Of a DNA stretch of 26,857 nucleotides, positions 1-8,000 are shown in pieces. The DNA is taken from NCBI GenBank assembly GCA_035532075.1, contig DATKRV010000047.1, positions 1 to 26,857 of the forward strand. The letters run 5' to 3'. Under the pieces are notes generated by a model, which searched no databases, was not told the origin of the DNA, and was given only the letters and a program-made list of their open reading frames with translations. This stretch comes from CAIVND01 sp035532075. Its GTDB lineage: Bacteria > Actinomycetota > Acidimicrobiia > Acidimicrobiales > Bog-793. A program made the translations under genes and the position numbers. The stretch's first letter is position 1. Each line of letters opens with the position of its first letter.

Positions 1-1
1 C

Positions 2-172
2 ACGATTCGGTTGCCGACGACAGGGAGAGATCCCGACCTGTTCACTGATCCCGCCGTCGCGAGCTCCTTCTGGCGGCGCCTGGGTACGCTCCAGCGTCAC
101 CCATTACGCAAGGCCCGCGTCGCGGTCCTTCATCACATCAATTCGGTCGCAATCAACACGATCGTGAGGTGA
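2..172 (+). CDS. 3' end of an unrecognised protein-coding gene (partial at left edge)
   Basis: An open frame runs from the window edge to a TGA at 170-172 and gives 56 residues, ending in ...HHINSVAINTIVR. Third codon positions are strongly G/C, as in the real genes of the window, whereas the non-coding stretch after the stop shows no such bias. A stem-loop overlaps the stop codon, as expected at a gene end. The visible part has Trp-Arg-Arg and several Arg/His residues but no motif I can assign. The start lies outside the window. I do not recognise the family. It could be a chance frame, but codon bias plus the hairpin make a real gene end more likely. Confidence 0.5.
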   Translation, partial: TIRLPTTGRDPDLFTDPAVASSFWRRLGTLQRHPLRKARVAVLHHINSVAINTIVR

Positions 173-188
173 GAGGCCACCTCAATTT
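165..188 (+). terminator. Stem-loop overlapping the stop codon of the left-edge gene
   Basis: TGAGGTG (165-171) pairs perfectly with CACCTCA (178-184), a 7-bp stem with a 6-nt loop, followed by ATTTG. It overlaps the TGA at 170-172. The T tract is short, so it is only a candidate intrinsic terminator. Confidence 0.4.
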
Positions 189-576
189 GATCTTGCTCGC
201 ATTCGCGTTCCACAGATATTTCACAGCTCGCCAGTCAATGCGACAATGAAGGAGGAGCTTTAGCCAAAAGCGCAGCCCAGATCAAAGGTTACGGACTTTC
301 GGGTATCTCAACCAGGGTAAAGCCGTGAACTGCGCAGTAGGTTTCTGGACTACACCAGATCAACCGTCGAATATCTCATCCCCCATCGCGGAGCCGACCA
401 GTACTAGGAGGCACATCGAGCGCGTTACGAGATTCACACGCGCCTGGCGTCGACGCACACAGGTCGAACTCGCGTTGTCCATTTCTCGTTCTCCCAAGGT
501 AAGGTAACCGCTCAGATGTCGCATTGCTTACAGTCTGGGGAGCGGAGCCATCCCAAACTCTTCACGTAGCAACCAC
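173..576. other. Intergenic stretch without a convincing gene
   Basis: About 400 nt between the left-edge gene and the membrane-protein gene. A 60-codon GTG-started frame (325-507, plus) has mixed codon use, no clear ribosome-binding site and no recognisable motif, so I do not call it. A strong purine-rich AAGGAGGAG lies near 247-257 but leads into no sizeable frame. I saw no tRNA and no clear -35/-10 pair. Confidence 0.5.
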
Positions 577-1515
577 GTGCGAGATCATTTTTTTCTCGAT
601 CTGGCTCCAACGTTCTCGCCGCCGACTTTGACGCGTCTCATCGCCGCGGCGGTCCTGTCTGTCGTCACGTCCCTTGGCGCTGATGACCTGATTATCAGGG
701 CGACGACCGCGCTCTATCCATCGACTCGCGGGTTTTCGCACTTTCGGGTAATCGACTACGCGTCGCTCACGATCATTGGAATTGCCACAGCTTCGGCTGC
801 ATGGCCAGCTGCGATCAACGTTTCATCGTCGCCGCGCCGGCTGTTCTTTCGGTTGGCAATAGTCGCGACTATTTTGCTCTGGATACCCGATGGATGGCTG
901 CTCCTCCGACACGCACCCCCAAAAGCCGTCGGTTCCTTGATGGTGATGCACCTCGCTGTTGCATCCATTACGTACAACACCCTTACCCGTATTGCCGTTC
1001 CACGGCAGCTGGTCTCCGGAGCAGCGGTGGATCTGGACCAGTCCACGGCGATTTCGAAGTCACAAACCAACGACCTGTCGACACCTCATGCCAGCGAACG
1101 GGTACCGAGATCCACCACTCGTCGCTCAATGTGGATTCTTCTGTTGAGCGCAAGCTGTGTCGAATTTGTGATTGGAATTGCTGCTTTGATTTTTGTTCCA
1201 TACGGCCGGCAGAACGCGTGGATCCCCGCGCGGGGTGAAATTGTCTACCTTGCACACGCCATTCTTGGCGGATTCCTTACGATTGGCGCTTTTGGTATCC
1301 TCCTGCCCGCGCTCAGTGAATCGCGAATCGCTCGGATCGGGTCCACAATCGGCTGTTCGGGAGTCACACTCGGAGCTGCAGGTGGAACACTCGCGGTCTT
1401 TCACTCCTCGCGGCTCATCGGAATGGCCCTCATGCTCGTGGGCGTTGTACTTGCATTTTTCGGATATCTCACGCCCATCATCGAACCATCCAAACCCCCG
1501 AACGAACACCAATAG
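577..1515 (+). CDS. Predicted polytopic membrane protein of unknown function
   Basis: A 312-residue hydrophobic protein starting at GTG. About eight membrane segments are visible in two groups of four: residues about 18-36, 61-80, 91-110 and 116-136, then 184-206, 222-247, 253-273 and 279-300. A polar linker (about 145-183) rich in Ser, Thr and Arg separates them. The first half loosely resembles small four-helix actinobacterial membrane proteins of unknown function (DUF6069-like); this is recall, not a search. No catalytic or transport motif is seen. The start is uncertain because no good ribosome-binding site precedes the GTG. The gene converges on map and is not part of the ribosomal operon. 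A membrane location is well supported; the function is unknown. Confidence 0.72.
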   Translation: MRDHFFLDLAPTFSPPTLTRLIAAAVLSVVTSLGADDLIIRATTALYPSTRGFSHFRVIDYASLTIIGIATASAAWPAAINVSSSPRRLFFRLAIVATILLWIPDGWLLLRHAPPKAVGSLMVMHLAVASITYNTLTRIAVPRQLVSGAAVDLDQSTAISKSQTNDLSTPHASERVPRSTTRRSMWILLLSASCVEFVIGIAALIFVPYGRQNAWIPARGEIVYLAHAILGGFLTIGAFGILLPALSESRIARIGSTIGCSGVTLGAAGGTLAVFHSSRLIGMALMLVGVVLAFFGYLTPIIEPSKPPNEHQ

Positions 1516-1799
1516 CTGTGTCACCAACCGTTGGATCCATCGCCAGGAGGGAACAGCTGAGCCCGATCGTGTCACGCGACAGCGCAACGTGTTGATCATC
1601 CACCTGCTCCGGTGATGCGACTGAGTTTGAAACGAACCGGCTCGATAGCCGTGATGCGCCGTTTGATCTGATCACACAATGAGGGACCCAGCGCACCCGA
1701 ATTTCAGTTCATACCATCAAAGACACGGCAAGGTCAGCGCAAGGACGAGCTGAGTTGCAAGTTCTTGCGTTGTCAGCGGGCCGCTCGAACCCGTCAAGC
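1516..1799. other. Convergent intergenic region between the membrane-protein gene and map
   Basis: A 284-nt spacer where the plus-strand gene and the minus-strand spc operon end facing each other. At least one terminator would be expected. I see only short palindromes (CCAAC/GTTGG near 1523-1533, and GCAAG/CTTGC near 1757-1768) with loops too small or no T tract. No gene or RNA is evident. Confidence 0.45.
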
Positions 1800-2543
1800 T
1801 CATGGGCGGGTCAGCACCTCTGGTCCCTCCGCGGTAATCGCGATCGAATGTTCAAAATGGGCGCTCAGACTTCCATCCGCGGTGATCACGCTCCAACCGT
1901 CCTCGAGTTCGATTGTGTCGGGTCCGCCGATGTTCACCATCGGTTCGATGGCATAGACGTTGCCAACCTTCAGCTTTGGCCCGGGATTGCCGGGCCAGTA
2001 GTTGGGCACCTGGGGCTCTTCGTGCATCGCGGTTCCGATTGCGTGACCAACGTATTTGCGCACGACCGAATATCCGGCGGCTTCGGCAACGCTTTGCACC
2101 GCGCGACCGATGTCATGGAGTCGGTTGCCCTCACGCATGACCTCGATCGCTGCCTCGAGTGAGGCCTCCGTGGCCCCGATGAGTCTCCGGGCAGCCGTGG
2201 AGATCTCTCCGACACCCATCGTATACGCCGCGTCGCCATGGTAACCCTCGATGATCGCCCCACAATCTACGGAGATGATGTCACCTTCGACGAGCACTAC
2301 CGCTGCACTCGGGATACCGTGCACGATCATGTTGTTCGGCGAGGTACAGATTGTCGCGGGAAAGCCGTGATAGTTGAGAAAGTTCGAGCGGGCGTTCCTT
2401 TTGGCTATGACCTCTCGCGCGACGTTGTCGAGGTCGAGCGTGCTGATACCTGGACGGACGGCAGCCTGGGTCTTTTCGATGATCTCAGCGACCACCTTGC
2501 CAGCCTTTCGCATCTTCGCGATCTCTGCAGGTGTACGAATCAT
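1800..2543 (-). CDS. map: Methionine aminopeptidase, type I
   Basis: A 247-residue dimetal hydrolase that removes the initiator methionine from nascent proteins. All five metal ligands of the family are present: D93 and D104 (in SVDCGAIIEGYHGDAAYT), H167, E200 (AIEPM) and E231. The substrate-binding His is H75 in MIVHGIP. It is about the length of single-domain bacterial type Ia enzymes and lacks an N-terminal SH3-binding extension. The ATG start overlaps the adk stop by 4 nt, so the two are probably translationally coupled. It is the last gene of the cluster here; the infA-rpsM-rpoA group that often follows is missing. Confidence 0.97.
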   Translation of the reverse strand: MIRTPAEIAKMRKAGKVVAEIIEKTQAAVRPGISTLDLDNVAREVIAKRNARSNFLNYHGFPATICTSPNNMIVHGIPSAAVVLVEGDIISVDCGAIIEGYHGDAAYTMGVGEISTAARRLIGATEASLEAAIEVMREGNRLHDIGRAVQSVAEAAGYSVVRKYVGHAIGTAMHEEPQVPNYWPGNPGPKLKVGNVYAIEPMVNIGGPDTIELEDGWSVITADGSLSAHFEHSIAITAEGPEVLTRP

Positions 2544-3235
2544 TTCGGGAACGCCTGCGGAACGTCTGGAGTGATTTCTCTCGCGACCAGTCCTCCGAGC
2601 GCAGTCGCGAACACCTCGTCTGGAGTTCCCTTTGCGTCGACCGTAATGAGCCGCCCGGCCCTTTCATAACGCGAGATGAGCGGCGCGGTCAGGTTCTCGT
2701 AATCAGCAAGTCGCTGAAGGATCATCTCCACCCTGTCATCCTCTCTCTGTCTGACCGGCGAACCACACAGGTCACAGGTCCACCTCACCTTTGGCGGCTC
2801 ACTGAGCGAGTAGATTGCCCCGCACTCAGGGTTGGTGCAGACCCTGCGCGAGGAGAGCCGTCCGACCACGATGTCGGTTTCGACCTCAAGGTCGATAACC
2901 GCATCGATGCCTTCGGGAGCGAGTAACACATCGAGTAGATCGGCCTGATGAATGGTTCGGGGAAAACCATCGAAGAGAAATCCGCTGTTGCGCAGATCCC
3001 CTTCCTCGAAGAGTTCATCGACGATACGCATCACCAGTTCGTCTGGTACAAGCTTTCCGACATCCATATAGGACTTCGCCTCGAGTCCGACCGCGGTCTT
3101 TCTGGCAACTGCAGCACGCAACGCGTCACCTGTCGCGATGTGGGGAATCTCGAAATGCCGCGAAAAACCTGCGCACAACGTCCCCTTCCCGGATCCCTGC
3201 TTACCGATGATAAGAAGACGCAAGCCGCGTGTCAC
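2540..3235 (-). CDS. adk: Adenylate kinase with zinc-type lid
   Basis: Adenylate kinase (ATP + AMP to 2 ADP), 231 residues, cytosolic. The P-loop is GKQGSGKGT at residues 11-19, where most bacterial enzymes read GPPGAGKGT. The AMP site (TGDALR, 35-40) and GFLFDGFPRT (85-94) are normal. The lid has four cysteines, C133, C138, C154 and C157, in two pairs, as in zinc-binding Gram-positive-type lids. The C terminus is slightly long. It overlaps secY upstream and map downstream by 4 nt each, matching the standard secY-adk-map order. The P-loop variant does not remove the essential Lys or Thr, so I expect an active enzyme. Confidence 0.96.
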   Translation of the reverse strand: MTRGLRLLIIGKQGSGKGTLCAGFSRHFEIPHIATGDALRAAVARKTAVGLEAKSYMDVGKLVPDELVMRIVDELFEEGDLRNSGFLFDGFPRTIHQADLLDVLLAPEGIDAVIDLEVETDIVVGRLSSRRVCTNPECGAIYSLSEPPKVRWTCDLCGSPVRQREDDRVEMILQRLADYENLTAPLISRYERAGRLITVDAKGTPDEVFATALGGLVAREITPDVPQAFPK

Positions 3236-4527
3236 TTGGTCAGAAAACCCTCGTAGTTACGCATCGTCAGCTGCGAATCGATCTGCTTGTTCGTCTCGAG
3301 CGCGACACCGACGCTGATCAGGAGCGTCGTGCCAAAGAACGGAATCGTCGAGATGTGCCAAGCCGAAAGGATCAGGGAGGGGAGCAACGCCACCGATGCA
3401 AGAAAGATCGATCCCGGCAAGGTGATGCGATTCAAGATCCCCGACAGGTAACGCTCTGTCGGCGCTCCCGGACGAATGCCCGGAATGTATCCCCCCTGCT
3501 GGCGGATCGAATCTGCCTGTTGGTACGGATCAAAGCTCACCTGCACATAGAAGAATGTGAACAAGATGATGAACAGACCATAAAGCGACAGGTACATCCC
3601 GCCAGTCGGACTCAGAAGGTTGTTCTGCACCCAGTTGTGAAGCCCCTTCCAGGGCAAGACGGTCGAGACGAGCACCGGGATGTAGAGCAGGGAACTGGCA
3701 AAGATGATCGGGATAACACCAGCCTGGTTGACCTTGAGCGGGATATAGGTGCTCTGTCCGCCGTACATCCTTCGCCCCTGGACCCGTCGTGCAAAGGTGA
3801 CGGGGATGCGCCGCTGCCCTAATTCTACGAACACAATGGCGACGAGCAGCAATATCCAAACAGCGAGGATGATCACCACGCCGGCCCAGTGCTTGTCGGC
3901 CTTGATGATGTCAATGTCGAGCGGGATGGTGGCAACCACGTTCGAGAAGATGATGATCGACATGCCCTGGCCGATACCGCGCTGGGTGATGAGTTCACCC
4001 AGCCACATGACGAAAGCGGTGCCTGCGGTAAAGGTGAGGATGATGAACAACACATGGAACACCGAGAAGTTCGGAATCAGCTGTGGTGCCGAAGTCTGGT
4101 TGCCGAGCAGCTGGCCCGAGTGCAGGAGGAAGACGAGACCCGAGGCCTGCATCAGCGCAAGAGCAATCGTCAGATAGCGGGTTGCCTGGGTGAGTTTGCG
4201 CTGTCCGACCGCACCCTGATCGCGCCACTCGGCAAATTTGGGGATCACCGTTCCAAGAAGCTGGATGATGATCGACGACGTGATGTAGGGCATGATGCCA
4301 AGTCCGAGGACCGCCGCTCGGGCGAGTGCCCCTCCTGAAAACAGATCGAAGAATCCCAGCAGACCTGAACTCCTCGCGGAGTTCGTGATCGACTGGATCG
4401 CCGTGTAGGAGACACCGGGAACGGGGACGTTCGCGCCGAACTGGTAGATGCCAATGATCAGCAGGGTGAAAAGCACCTTGTTGCGAAGGTCCGCAACCTT
4501 TGCAATGTTTTTCAGACTCGACAGCAT
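3232..4527 (-). CDS. secY: Preprotein translocase channel subunit SecY
   Basis: A 431-residue integral membrane protein forming the protein-conducting channel of SecYEG. Ten hydrophobic segments can be followed. Family landmarks are the plug region after the first helix (VPVPGV), GIMPYITSSII, the loop QGRRMYGGQSTYIPLKVNQAGVIPIIFA, and the C-terminal cytosolic loop GIRPG.PTERYL. The ATG start is preceded by AAGGA with 5-nt spacing. It follows rplO after 75 nt and overlaps adk by 4 nt. Length and order are normal for the spc operon. Confidence 0.98.
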   Translation of the reverse strand: MLSSLKNIAKVADLRNKVLFTLLIIGIYQFGANVPVPGVSYTAIQSITNSARSSGLLGFFDLFSGGALARAAVLGLGIMPYITSSIIIQLLGTVIPKFAEWRDQGAVGQRKLTQATRYLTIALALMQASGLVFLLHSGQLLGNQTSAPQLIPNFSVFHVLFIILTFTAGTAFVMWLGELITQRGIGQGMSIIIFSNVVATIPLDIDIIKADKHWAGVVIILAVWILLLVAIVFVELGQRRIPVTFARRVQGRRMYGGQSTYIPLKVNQAGVIPIIFASSLLYIPVLVSTVLPWKGLHNWVQNNLLSPTGGMYLSLYGLFIILFTFFYVQVSFDPYQQADSIRQQGGYIPGIRPGAPTERYLSGILNRITLPGSIFLASVALLPSLILSAWHISTIPFFGTTLLISVGVALETNKQIDSQLTMRNYEGFLTK

Positions 4528-4602
4528 CTCAATCCTTTTTCAGTCCAACGCAGCGAAACAACGAAAGGTCCTCGGTATCCGTTTCCACCAGGAAATGAAG
4601 GT

Positions 4603-5091
4603 CTATCGGTTTGCCAGGGCGTTGCCCTTGACCGGGGGACGACGATCGCCATGCGGAGATGCCACGAGGGTAATCGTTCCCCCCGCCGCGGTGATCGCCT
4701 CTCGGGCGCTCTTTGAGAACGCGTGCGCACTTACATTCATCGCACGTTTGACCTCACCACGACCGAGTACCTTGACAAGGCCCTTGTGGGGTACAACACC
4801 CTTGGCCTTGAGAGATTCGACGTCTACCGAGGTCTCTTCCAGCTCGTTCAGGGTATCGAGGTTGATCACGTTGTACTCAATACGGAACGGGTTGGCGAAT
4901 CCTCGCAGCTTGGGAATGCGCTGCGTGAGTGGTAACTGGCCACCTTCGAATCCTGGGCGGACGGTGTTGCGCGCGTGTTGACCCTTGGTTCCTCGACCCG
5001 CGGTCTTCCCACCTTTTCCACCCGTACCACGACCGACACGTCGACGCGGATGCTTTGAACCCGGAGCCGGGGCAAGGTCATGGAGTTCCAT
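4603..5091 (-). CDS. rplO: 50S ribosomal protein L15 (uL15)
   Basis: A 162-residue large-subunit protein that binds 23S rRNA late in assembly. The N terminus is the typical L15 Gly/Lys/Arg-rich segment (PGSKHPRRRVGRGTGGKGG, then GRGTKGQ), followed by RPGFEGGQLPLTQRIPKLRGF. The frame is open far upstream, but the start is fixed at 5091 by homology and by a TAATG overlap with rpmD. It is slightly longer than the usual 145-150 residues, partly because of a short basic C-terminal tail (GDRRPPVKGNALANR). Confidence 0.97.
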   Translation of the reverse strand: MELHDLAPAPGSKHPRRRVGRGTGGKGGKTAGRGTKGQHARNTVRPGFEGGQLPLTQRIPKLRGFANPFRIEYNVINLDTLNELEETSVDVESLKAKGVVPHKGLVKVLGRGEVKRAMNVSAHAFSKSAREAITAAGGTITLVASPHGDRRPPVKGNALANR

Positions 5092-5333
5092 TACTCTGCC
5101 ACCTCCTTCTTTGTCTTCTTCGCCACGACAACCGCCTCGACAGTCACCAGATGGGGAACGCGAGCAATCATGCCGCGAATCTCCGGTCGATTCGGAAGCA
5201 CGTTCTGTGCACCGATCTTGCGAAGCCCAAGTGCGCGCAGTGTTCCACGGTGCTTCGGTTTGATGCCGATCAAGGACCGTACCATTGTGACGCGAAGTTC
5301 CTTCGCGTCTGCGAGCTGCGTGGGCGTACTCAT
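5091..5333 (-). CDS. rpmD: 50S ribosomal protein L30 (uL30)
   Basis: An 80-residue protein; the L30 core (LRVTMVRSLIGIKPKHRGTLRALGLRKI...) begins at about residue 13, so there is a short N-terminal and a short Lys-rich C-terminal extension relative to the usual 60 residues. It overlaps rpsE by 4 nt and rplO by 1 nt (TAATG). Its position between S5 and L15 is the standard spc order. Confidence 0.95.
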   Translation of the reverse strand: MSTPTQLADAKELRVTMVRSLIGIKPKHRGTLRALGLRKIGAQNVLPNRPEIRGMIARVPHLVTVEAVVVAKKTKKEVAE

Positions 5334-5875
5334 GGACGTGCCTCCGCAGCCTGAAGTCGACGACGCGCGTTGTAGGCGCGGAGCACTCCCCCTGGGACGA
5401 TATCTTCTGGAGCAAGTCCGCGCAGCGCGGCGATCTCATCAGGACGGACAAGTGACTTCAGGCCAGCCATCGTTGCATGGGCAACATTGATCGCGTTTGA
5501 AGTTCCCAGCGATTTCGCAATGATGTCGTGGATTCCCGCCATCTCAAGAATTGCCCTTGCAGCACCGCCGGCGATGACTCCGGTTCCGGGCGCTGCCGGC
5601 TTGAGCATGATCCGTCCTGCACCAGCCCGACCGATGATCGGATGTGTGATGGTCGAGCCCGCAAGCGGGACGTCGATCATCGATTTCTTCGCCTCTTCAA
5701 TTCCCTTTTGTACTGCCAGTCCGGCCTCTTTGGCCTTTCCATATCCAAGTCCAACGCGGCCATTGCCGTCTCCGACGACCATCAACGCGGTGAACGAGAA
5801 CCGACGACCACCTTTGACAACCTTTGACACCCGATTGACCTTGATGGTGCGCTCTTCATACTGCTGCTCTGCCAT
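5330..5875 (-). CDS. rpsE: 30S ribosomal protein S5 (uS5)
   Basis: A 181-residue small-subunit protein involved in decoding accuracy. The N-terminal double-stranded-RNA-binding fold is clear (VNRVSKVVKGGRRFSFTALMVVGDGNGRVGLGYGKA), followed by the C-terminal domain (GAARAILEMAGIHDIIAKSLGTSNAINVAHAT). The start ATG directly follows the rplR stop (TAGATG) and the 3' end overlaps rpmD by 4 nt. Confidence 0.98.
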   Translation of the reverse strand: MAEQQYEERTIKVNRVSKVVKGGRRFSFTALMVVGDGNGRVGLGYGKAKEAGLAVQKGIEEAKKSMIDVPLAGSTITHPIIGRAGAGRIMLKPAAPGTGVIAGGAARAILEMAGIHDIIAKSLGTSNAINVAHATMAGLKSLVRPDEIAALRGLAPEDIVPGGVLRAYNARRRLQAAEARP

Positions 5876-6238
5876 CTAGAACTCCAGTCCAGCTTCGCGG
5901 GCCGCCTCGGCGAGCGCGGCAACCCTTCCGTGGTATCTCGAGGATCCCCGGTCAAATACCACCGTTGAAACCCCCCTGTCCTTGGCGCGCGCTGCAACCA
6001 ATCGACCAACCTCGGCCGCGGCGGCAATGTTGCCGGTCGACCCGGCACGCATCGAGGCCTCGACCGTCGATGCGGACGCGATCGTGTGGCCCGCGACGTC
6101 GTCGATCACCTGAGCAACCATGTGCCTGTTCGACCGGAATACGGCAAGACGCGGACGCTGTGGTGTGCCAGACACCTTGGTGCGCACCCGTGCGTGGCGA
6201 CGCTGGCGCAGTTTGTGGGTACGTGACTCTTGCGACAT
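5876..6238 (-). CDS. rplR: 50S ribosomal protein L18 (uL18)
   Basis: A 120-residue 5S-rRNA-binding protein. Characteristic segments are a basic N terminus (RQRRHARVRTKVSGT), RPRLAVFRSNRHMVAQVIDD, and the C-terminal FDRGSSRYHGRVAALAEAAREAGLEF. It lies 3 nt after rplF and abuts rpsE. Length and order are normal. Confidence 0.97.
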   Translation of the reverse strand: MSQESRTHKLRQRRHARVRTKVSGTPQRPRLAVFRSNRHMVAQVIDDVAGHTIASASTVEASMRAGSTGNIAAAAEVGRLVAARAKDRGVSTVVFDRGSSRYHGRVAALAEAAREAGLEF

Positions 6239-6241
6239 GAA

Positions 6242-6787
6242 TTACTTGCCAGCCTTTCCCGCTTTGCGCAACACGACTTCGTTGACATAGCGCACGCCCT
6301 TGCCCTTGTAGGGTTCGGGTTTGCGCAGTTTGCGAATATCCGCCGCGACCTGTCCGACCTTCTCTTTGTCAATGCCACGCACCGTGATGCGCGTCGGGGT
6401 AGGGACTTCGAAGGTAATGCCCTCGGGTGCATTCACCACGATCGTGTGTGAAAAACCGAGCGCAAGCTCGAGCTGTCGATCTCCTTTTGGCACCGCACGA
6501 TATCCAACTCCGATGATCTCGAGTTCTTTCGAGAAACCTTCGGTCACGCCGGTCACCATGTTGGCAATCAGCGTGCGGGTCAAGCCATGGAGCGCGCGAC
6601 TCTCACGCTCGTCGTCTGGACGCTCAACGACGACGGTCGAAGTCGCGCTATCACTTCGAACCATGACGCGCTCGGGCAGGGTGCGCTCGAGTGCGCCCCT
6701 GGGTCCTTTCACGGTGACGTGACGATCCAAAAGATCGAACTCGACGCCCGTGGGGAGAGAGATGGGGTTACGACCAACACGAGACAT
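6242..6787 (-). CDS. rplF: 50S ribosomal protein L6 (uL6)
   Basis: A 181-residue protein near the factor-binding site. The N terminus MSRVGRNPISLPTGVE, the duplicated L6 fold, and the C-terminal signature PEPYKGKGVRYVNEVVLRKAGKAGK are diagnostic. It lies 33 nt after rpsH and 3 nt before rplR. Confidence 0.98.
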   Translation of the reverse strand: MSRVGRNPISLPTGVEFDLLDRHVTVKGPRGALERTLPERVMVRSDSATSTVVVERPDDERESRALHGLTRTLIANMVTGVTEGFSKELEIIGVGYRAVPKGDRQLELALGFSHTIVVNAPEGITFEVPTPTRITVRGIDKEKVGQVAADIRKLRKPEPYKGKGVRYVNEVVLRKAGKAGK

Positions 6788-6820
6788 TATTTCGCCTCCC
6801 AGGTCGCGCCCGAAACCGTG

Positions 6821-7225
6821 CTACCAGACATAACAGAGCACCTCGCCACCGACCTTGTTCTTTCGGGCCTCGCGGTCGGTCATCAGCCCCCGACTCGTCG
6901 AGAGGACCGCGACCCCCATGCCACCAAGCACTCGCGGCAAACGGTCGGCGCGCGCATAGACGCGCAGCCCCGGCGTCGAAACCCGCTTGATACCCGAGAT
7001 CGCACGGTTGCGGTCGACCGAGTACTTCATCTGGATCTCGAGCACCGCGCCCGGATGGTCAGGCAGGGTTGTCATCGAGAAACCGGAGATGTACCCCTCT
7101 CGCTCCAAAATTGTTGCCAGAGAGGTCTTCAATTTCGATCCGGGCATCTTGACGGTGTCGTGCATTGCCACGTTGGCGTTGCGTAGACGGGTGAGCATAT
7201 CCGCGATGGGATCAGTCATTGTCAT
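6821..7225 (-). CDS. rpsH: 30S ribosomal protein S8 (uS8)
   Basis: A 134-residue 16S-rRNA-binding assembly protein. The N terminus (MTDPIADMLTRLRNAN) and the C-terminal signature (LGGMGVAVLSTSRGLMTDREARKNKVGGEVLCYVW) are typical. In E. coli S8 represses the spc operon by binding its mRNA; whether it does so here cannot be read from the sequence. The reading starts MTMTD, so the second Met (codon 3) is a possible alternative start. The gap to rpsN is 14 nt. Confidence 0.98.
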   Translation of the reverse strand: MTMTDPIADMLTRLRNANVAMHDTVKMPGSKLKTSLATILEREGYISGFSMTTLPDHPGAVLEIQMKYSVDRNRAISGIKRVSTPGLRVYARADRLPRVLGGMGVAVLSTSRGLMTDREARKNKVGGEVLCYVW

Positions 7226-7239
7226 AGTTCGATCCCTCC

Positions 7240-7425
7240 TTACCAGCTTGCCTTGGTAACGCCGGGAATCTCACCGGCGTGTACGAGTTCACGGAGACAG
7301 ATTCGGCACAGGCCGAACTTTCGGAAAACAGCACGCGGACGTCCGCAACGACGACACCGGGTATAACCGCGTACCTTGTACTTCGGCGTACGCTGCTGCT
7401 TTTGAATGAGAGCTTTCTTGGCCAC
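7240..7425 (-). CDS. rpsN: 30S ribosomal protein S14, zinc-binding short form (uS14, type Z)
   Basis: A 61-residue protein with a complete zinc ribbon: C24-x2-C27 and C40-x2-C43. The C terminus ...GEIPGVTKASW is the classic type Z ending. This form is the zinc-containing paralogue (rpsZ/rpsN1) and lies in the standard place between rplE (5 nt upstream) and rpsH (14 nt downstream). Actinobacteria often carry a second, zinc-free S14 elsewhere; none is in this window. Confidence 0.98.
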   Translation of the reverse strand: MAKKALIQKQQRTPKYKVRGYTRCRRCGRPRAVFRKFGLCRICLRELVHAGEIPGVTKASW

Positions 7426-7430
7426 TGTCT

Positions 7431-8000
7431 CTACCCCTCGCGCCTAAACGGGAAGCCGAAGGCATCAAGAAAAATCTTGCCCTCGGCATCGTTTCTCGCC
7501 GTCGTCACAATTGTGATGTCCATACCGCGTGTCGCATCAACCTTGTCGTACTCAATTTCGGGAAAGATGAGCTGCTCGGTGACACCGAACGTGTAGTTCC
7601 CATGACCGTCAAATGACCTTGGAGAAAGTCCGCGAAAGTCACGGATTCTCGGAATGGCGATCGAGATCAAACGATCGAAGAACTCCCACATCCGATCCCC
7701 GCGGAGCGTCACCATGGTGCCGATCGCGTTTCCCTCTCGGAGCTTGAAGCCTGCAACGGACTTGCGAGCGGTGGTTACCACCGGCTTCTGGCCCGTGATG
7801 ATCCCAAGATCGCGCACTGCGCCCTCGAGCAACGACTGCTGCTGGGTGGCGCGTCCCACCCCGATGTTGATCACAATCTTGGTGAGGTTGGGGACCTCCA
7901 TGATGTTGTCAAGTCCGAGGCTCTCCTTGAGCTGGGCCCGGACCTCGCTCTCGTAACGCGCCTTGAGGCGCGGTCGAGCTGATGTCGCTGCGCTGGTCAC
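7431..8000 (-). CDS. rplE: 50S ribosomal protein L5 (uL5)
   Basis: A 189-residue 5S-rRNA-binding protein that contacts the P-site tRNA. Typical segments are NIMEVPNLTKIVINIGVG, GQKPVVTTARKSVAGFKLREG, RIRDFRGLSPRSFDGHGNYTFGVTEQLIFPEIEYDKVD and the TTA-rich strand near the C terminus. It overlaps rplX by 4 nt. Confidence 0.98.
   Translation of the reverse strand: MTSAATSARPRLKARYESEVRAQLKESLGLDNIMEVPNLTKIVINIGVGRATQQQSLLEGAVRDLGIITGQKPVVTTARKSVAGFKLREGNAIGTMVTLRGDRMWEFFDRLISIAIPRIRDFRGLSPRSFDGHGNYTFGVTEQLIFPEIEYDKVDATRGMDITIVTTARNDAEGKIFLDAFGFPFRREG

Noticed and set aside
325..507. Small GTG-started frame of 60 codons in the left intergenic region
   Set aside because: Codon third positions are mixed, no ribosome-binding site is near, and the peptide has no signal peptide, membrane segment or motif.
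1516..1799. tRNA or small RNA gene in the convergent spacer
   Set aside because: No T-loop GGTTCGA-type motif, no cloverleaf pairing and no CCA end were seen on either strand.
5041..5060. Arg/Gly-rich low-complexity stretch at the start of L15
   Set aside because: It is the normal conserved N terminus of L15, not an unusual repeat.
4603..5451. Long upstream extension of the rplO frame (282 codons)
   Set aside because: The extra N-terminal part is out-of-frame reading of rpmD and rpsE; the L15 family begins at the ATG at 5091, which overlaps the rpmD stop.
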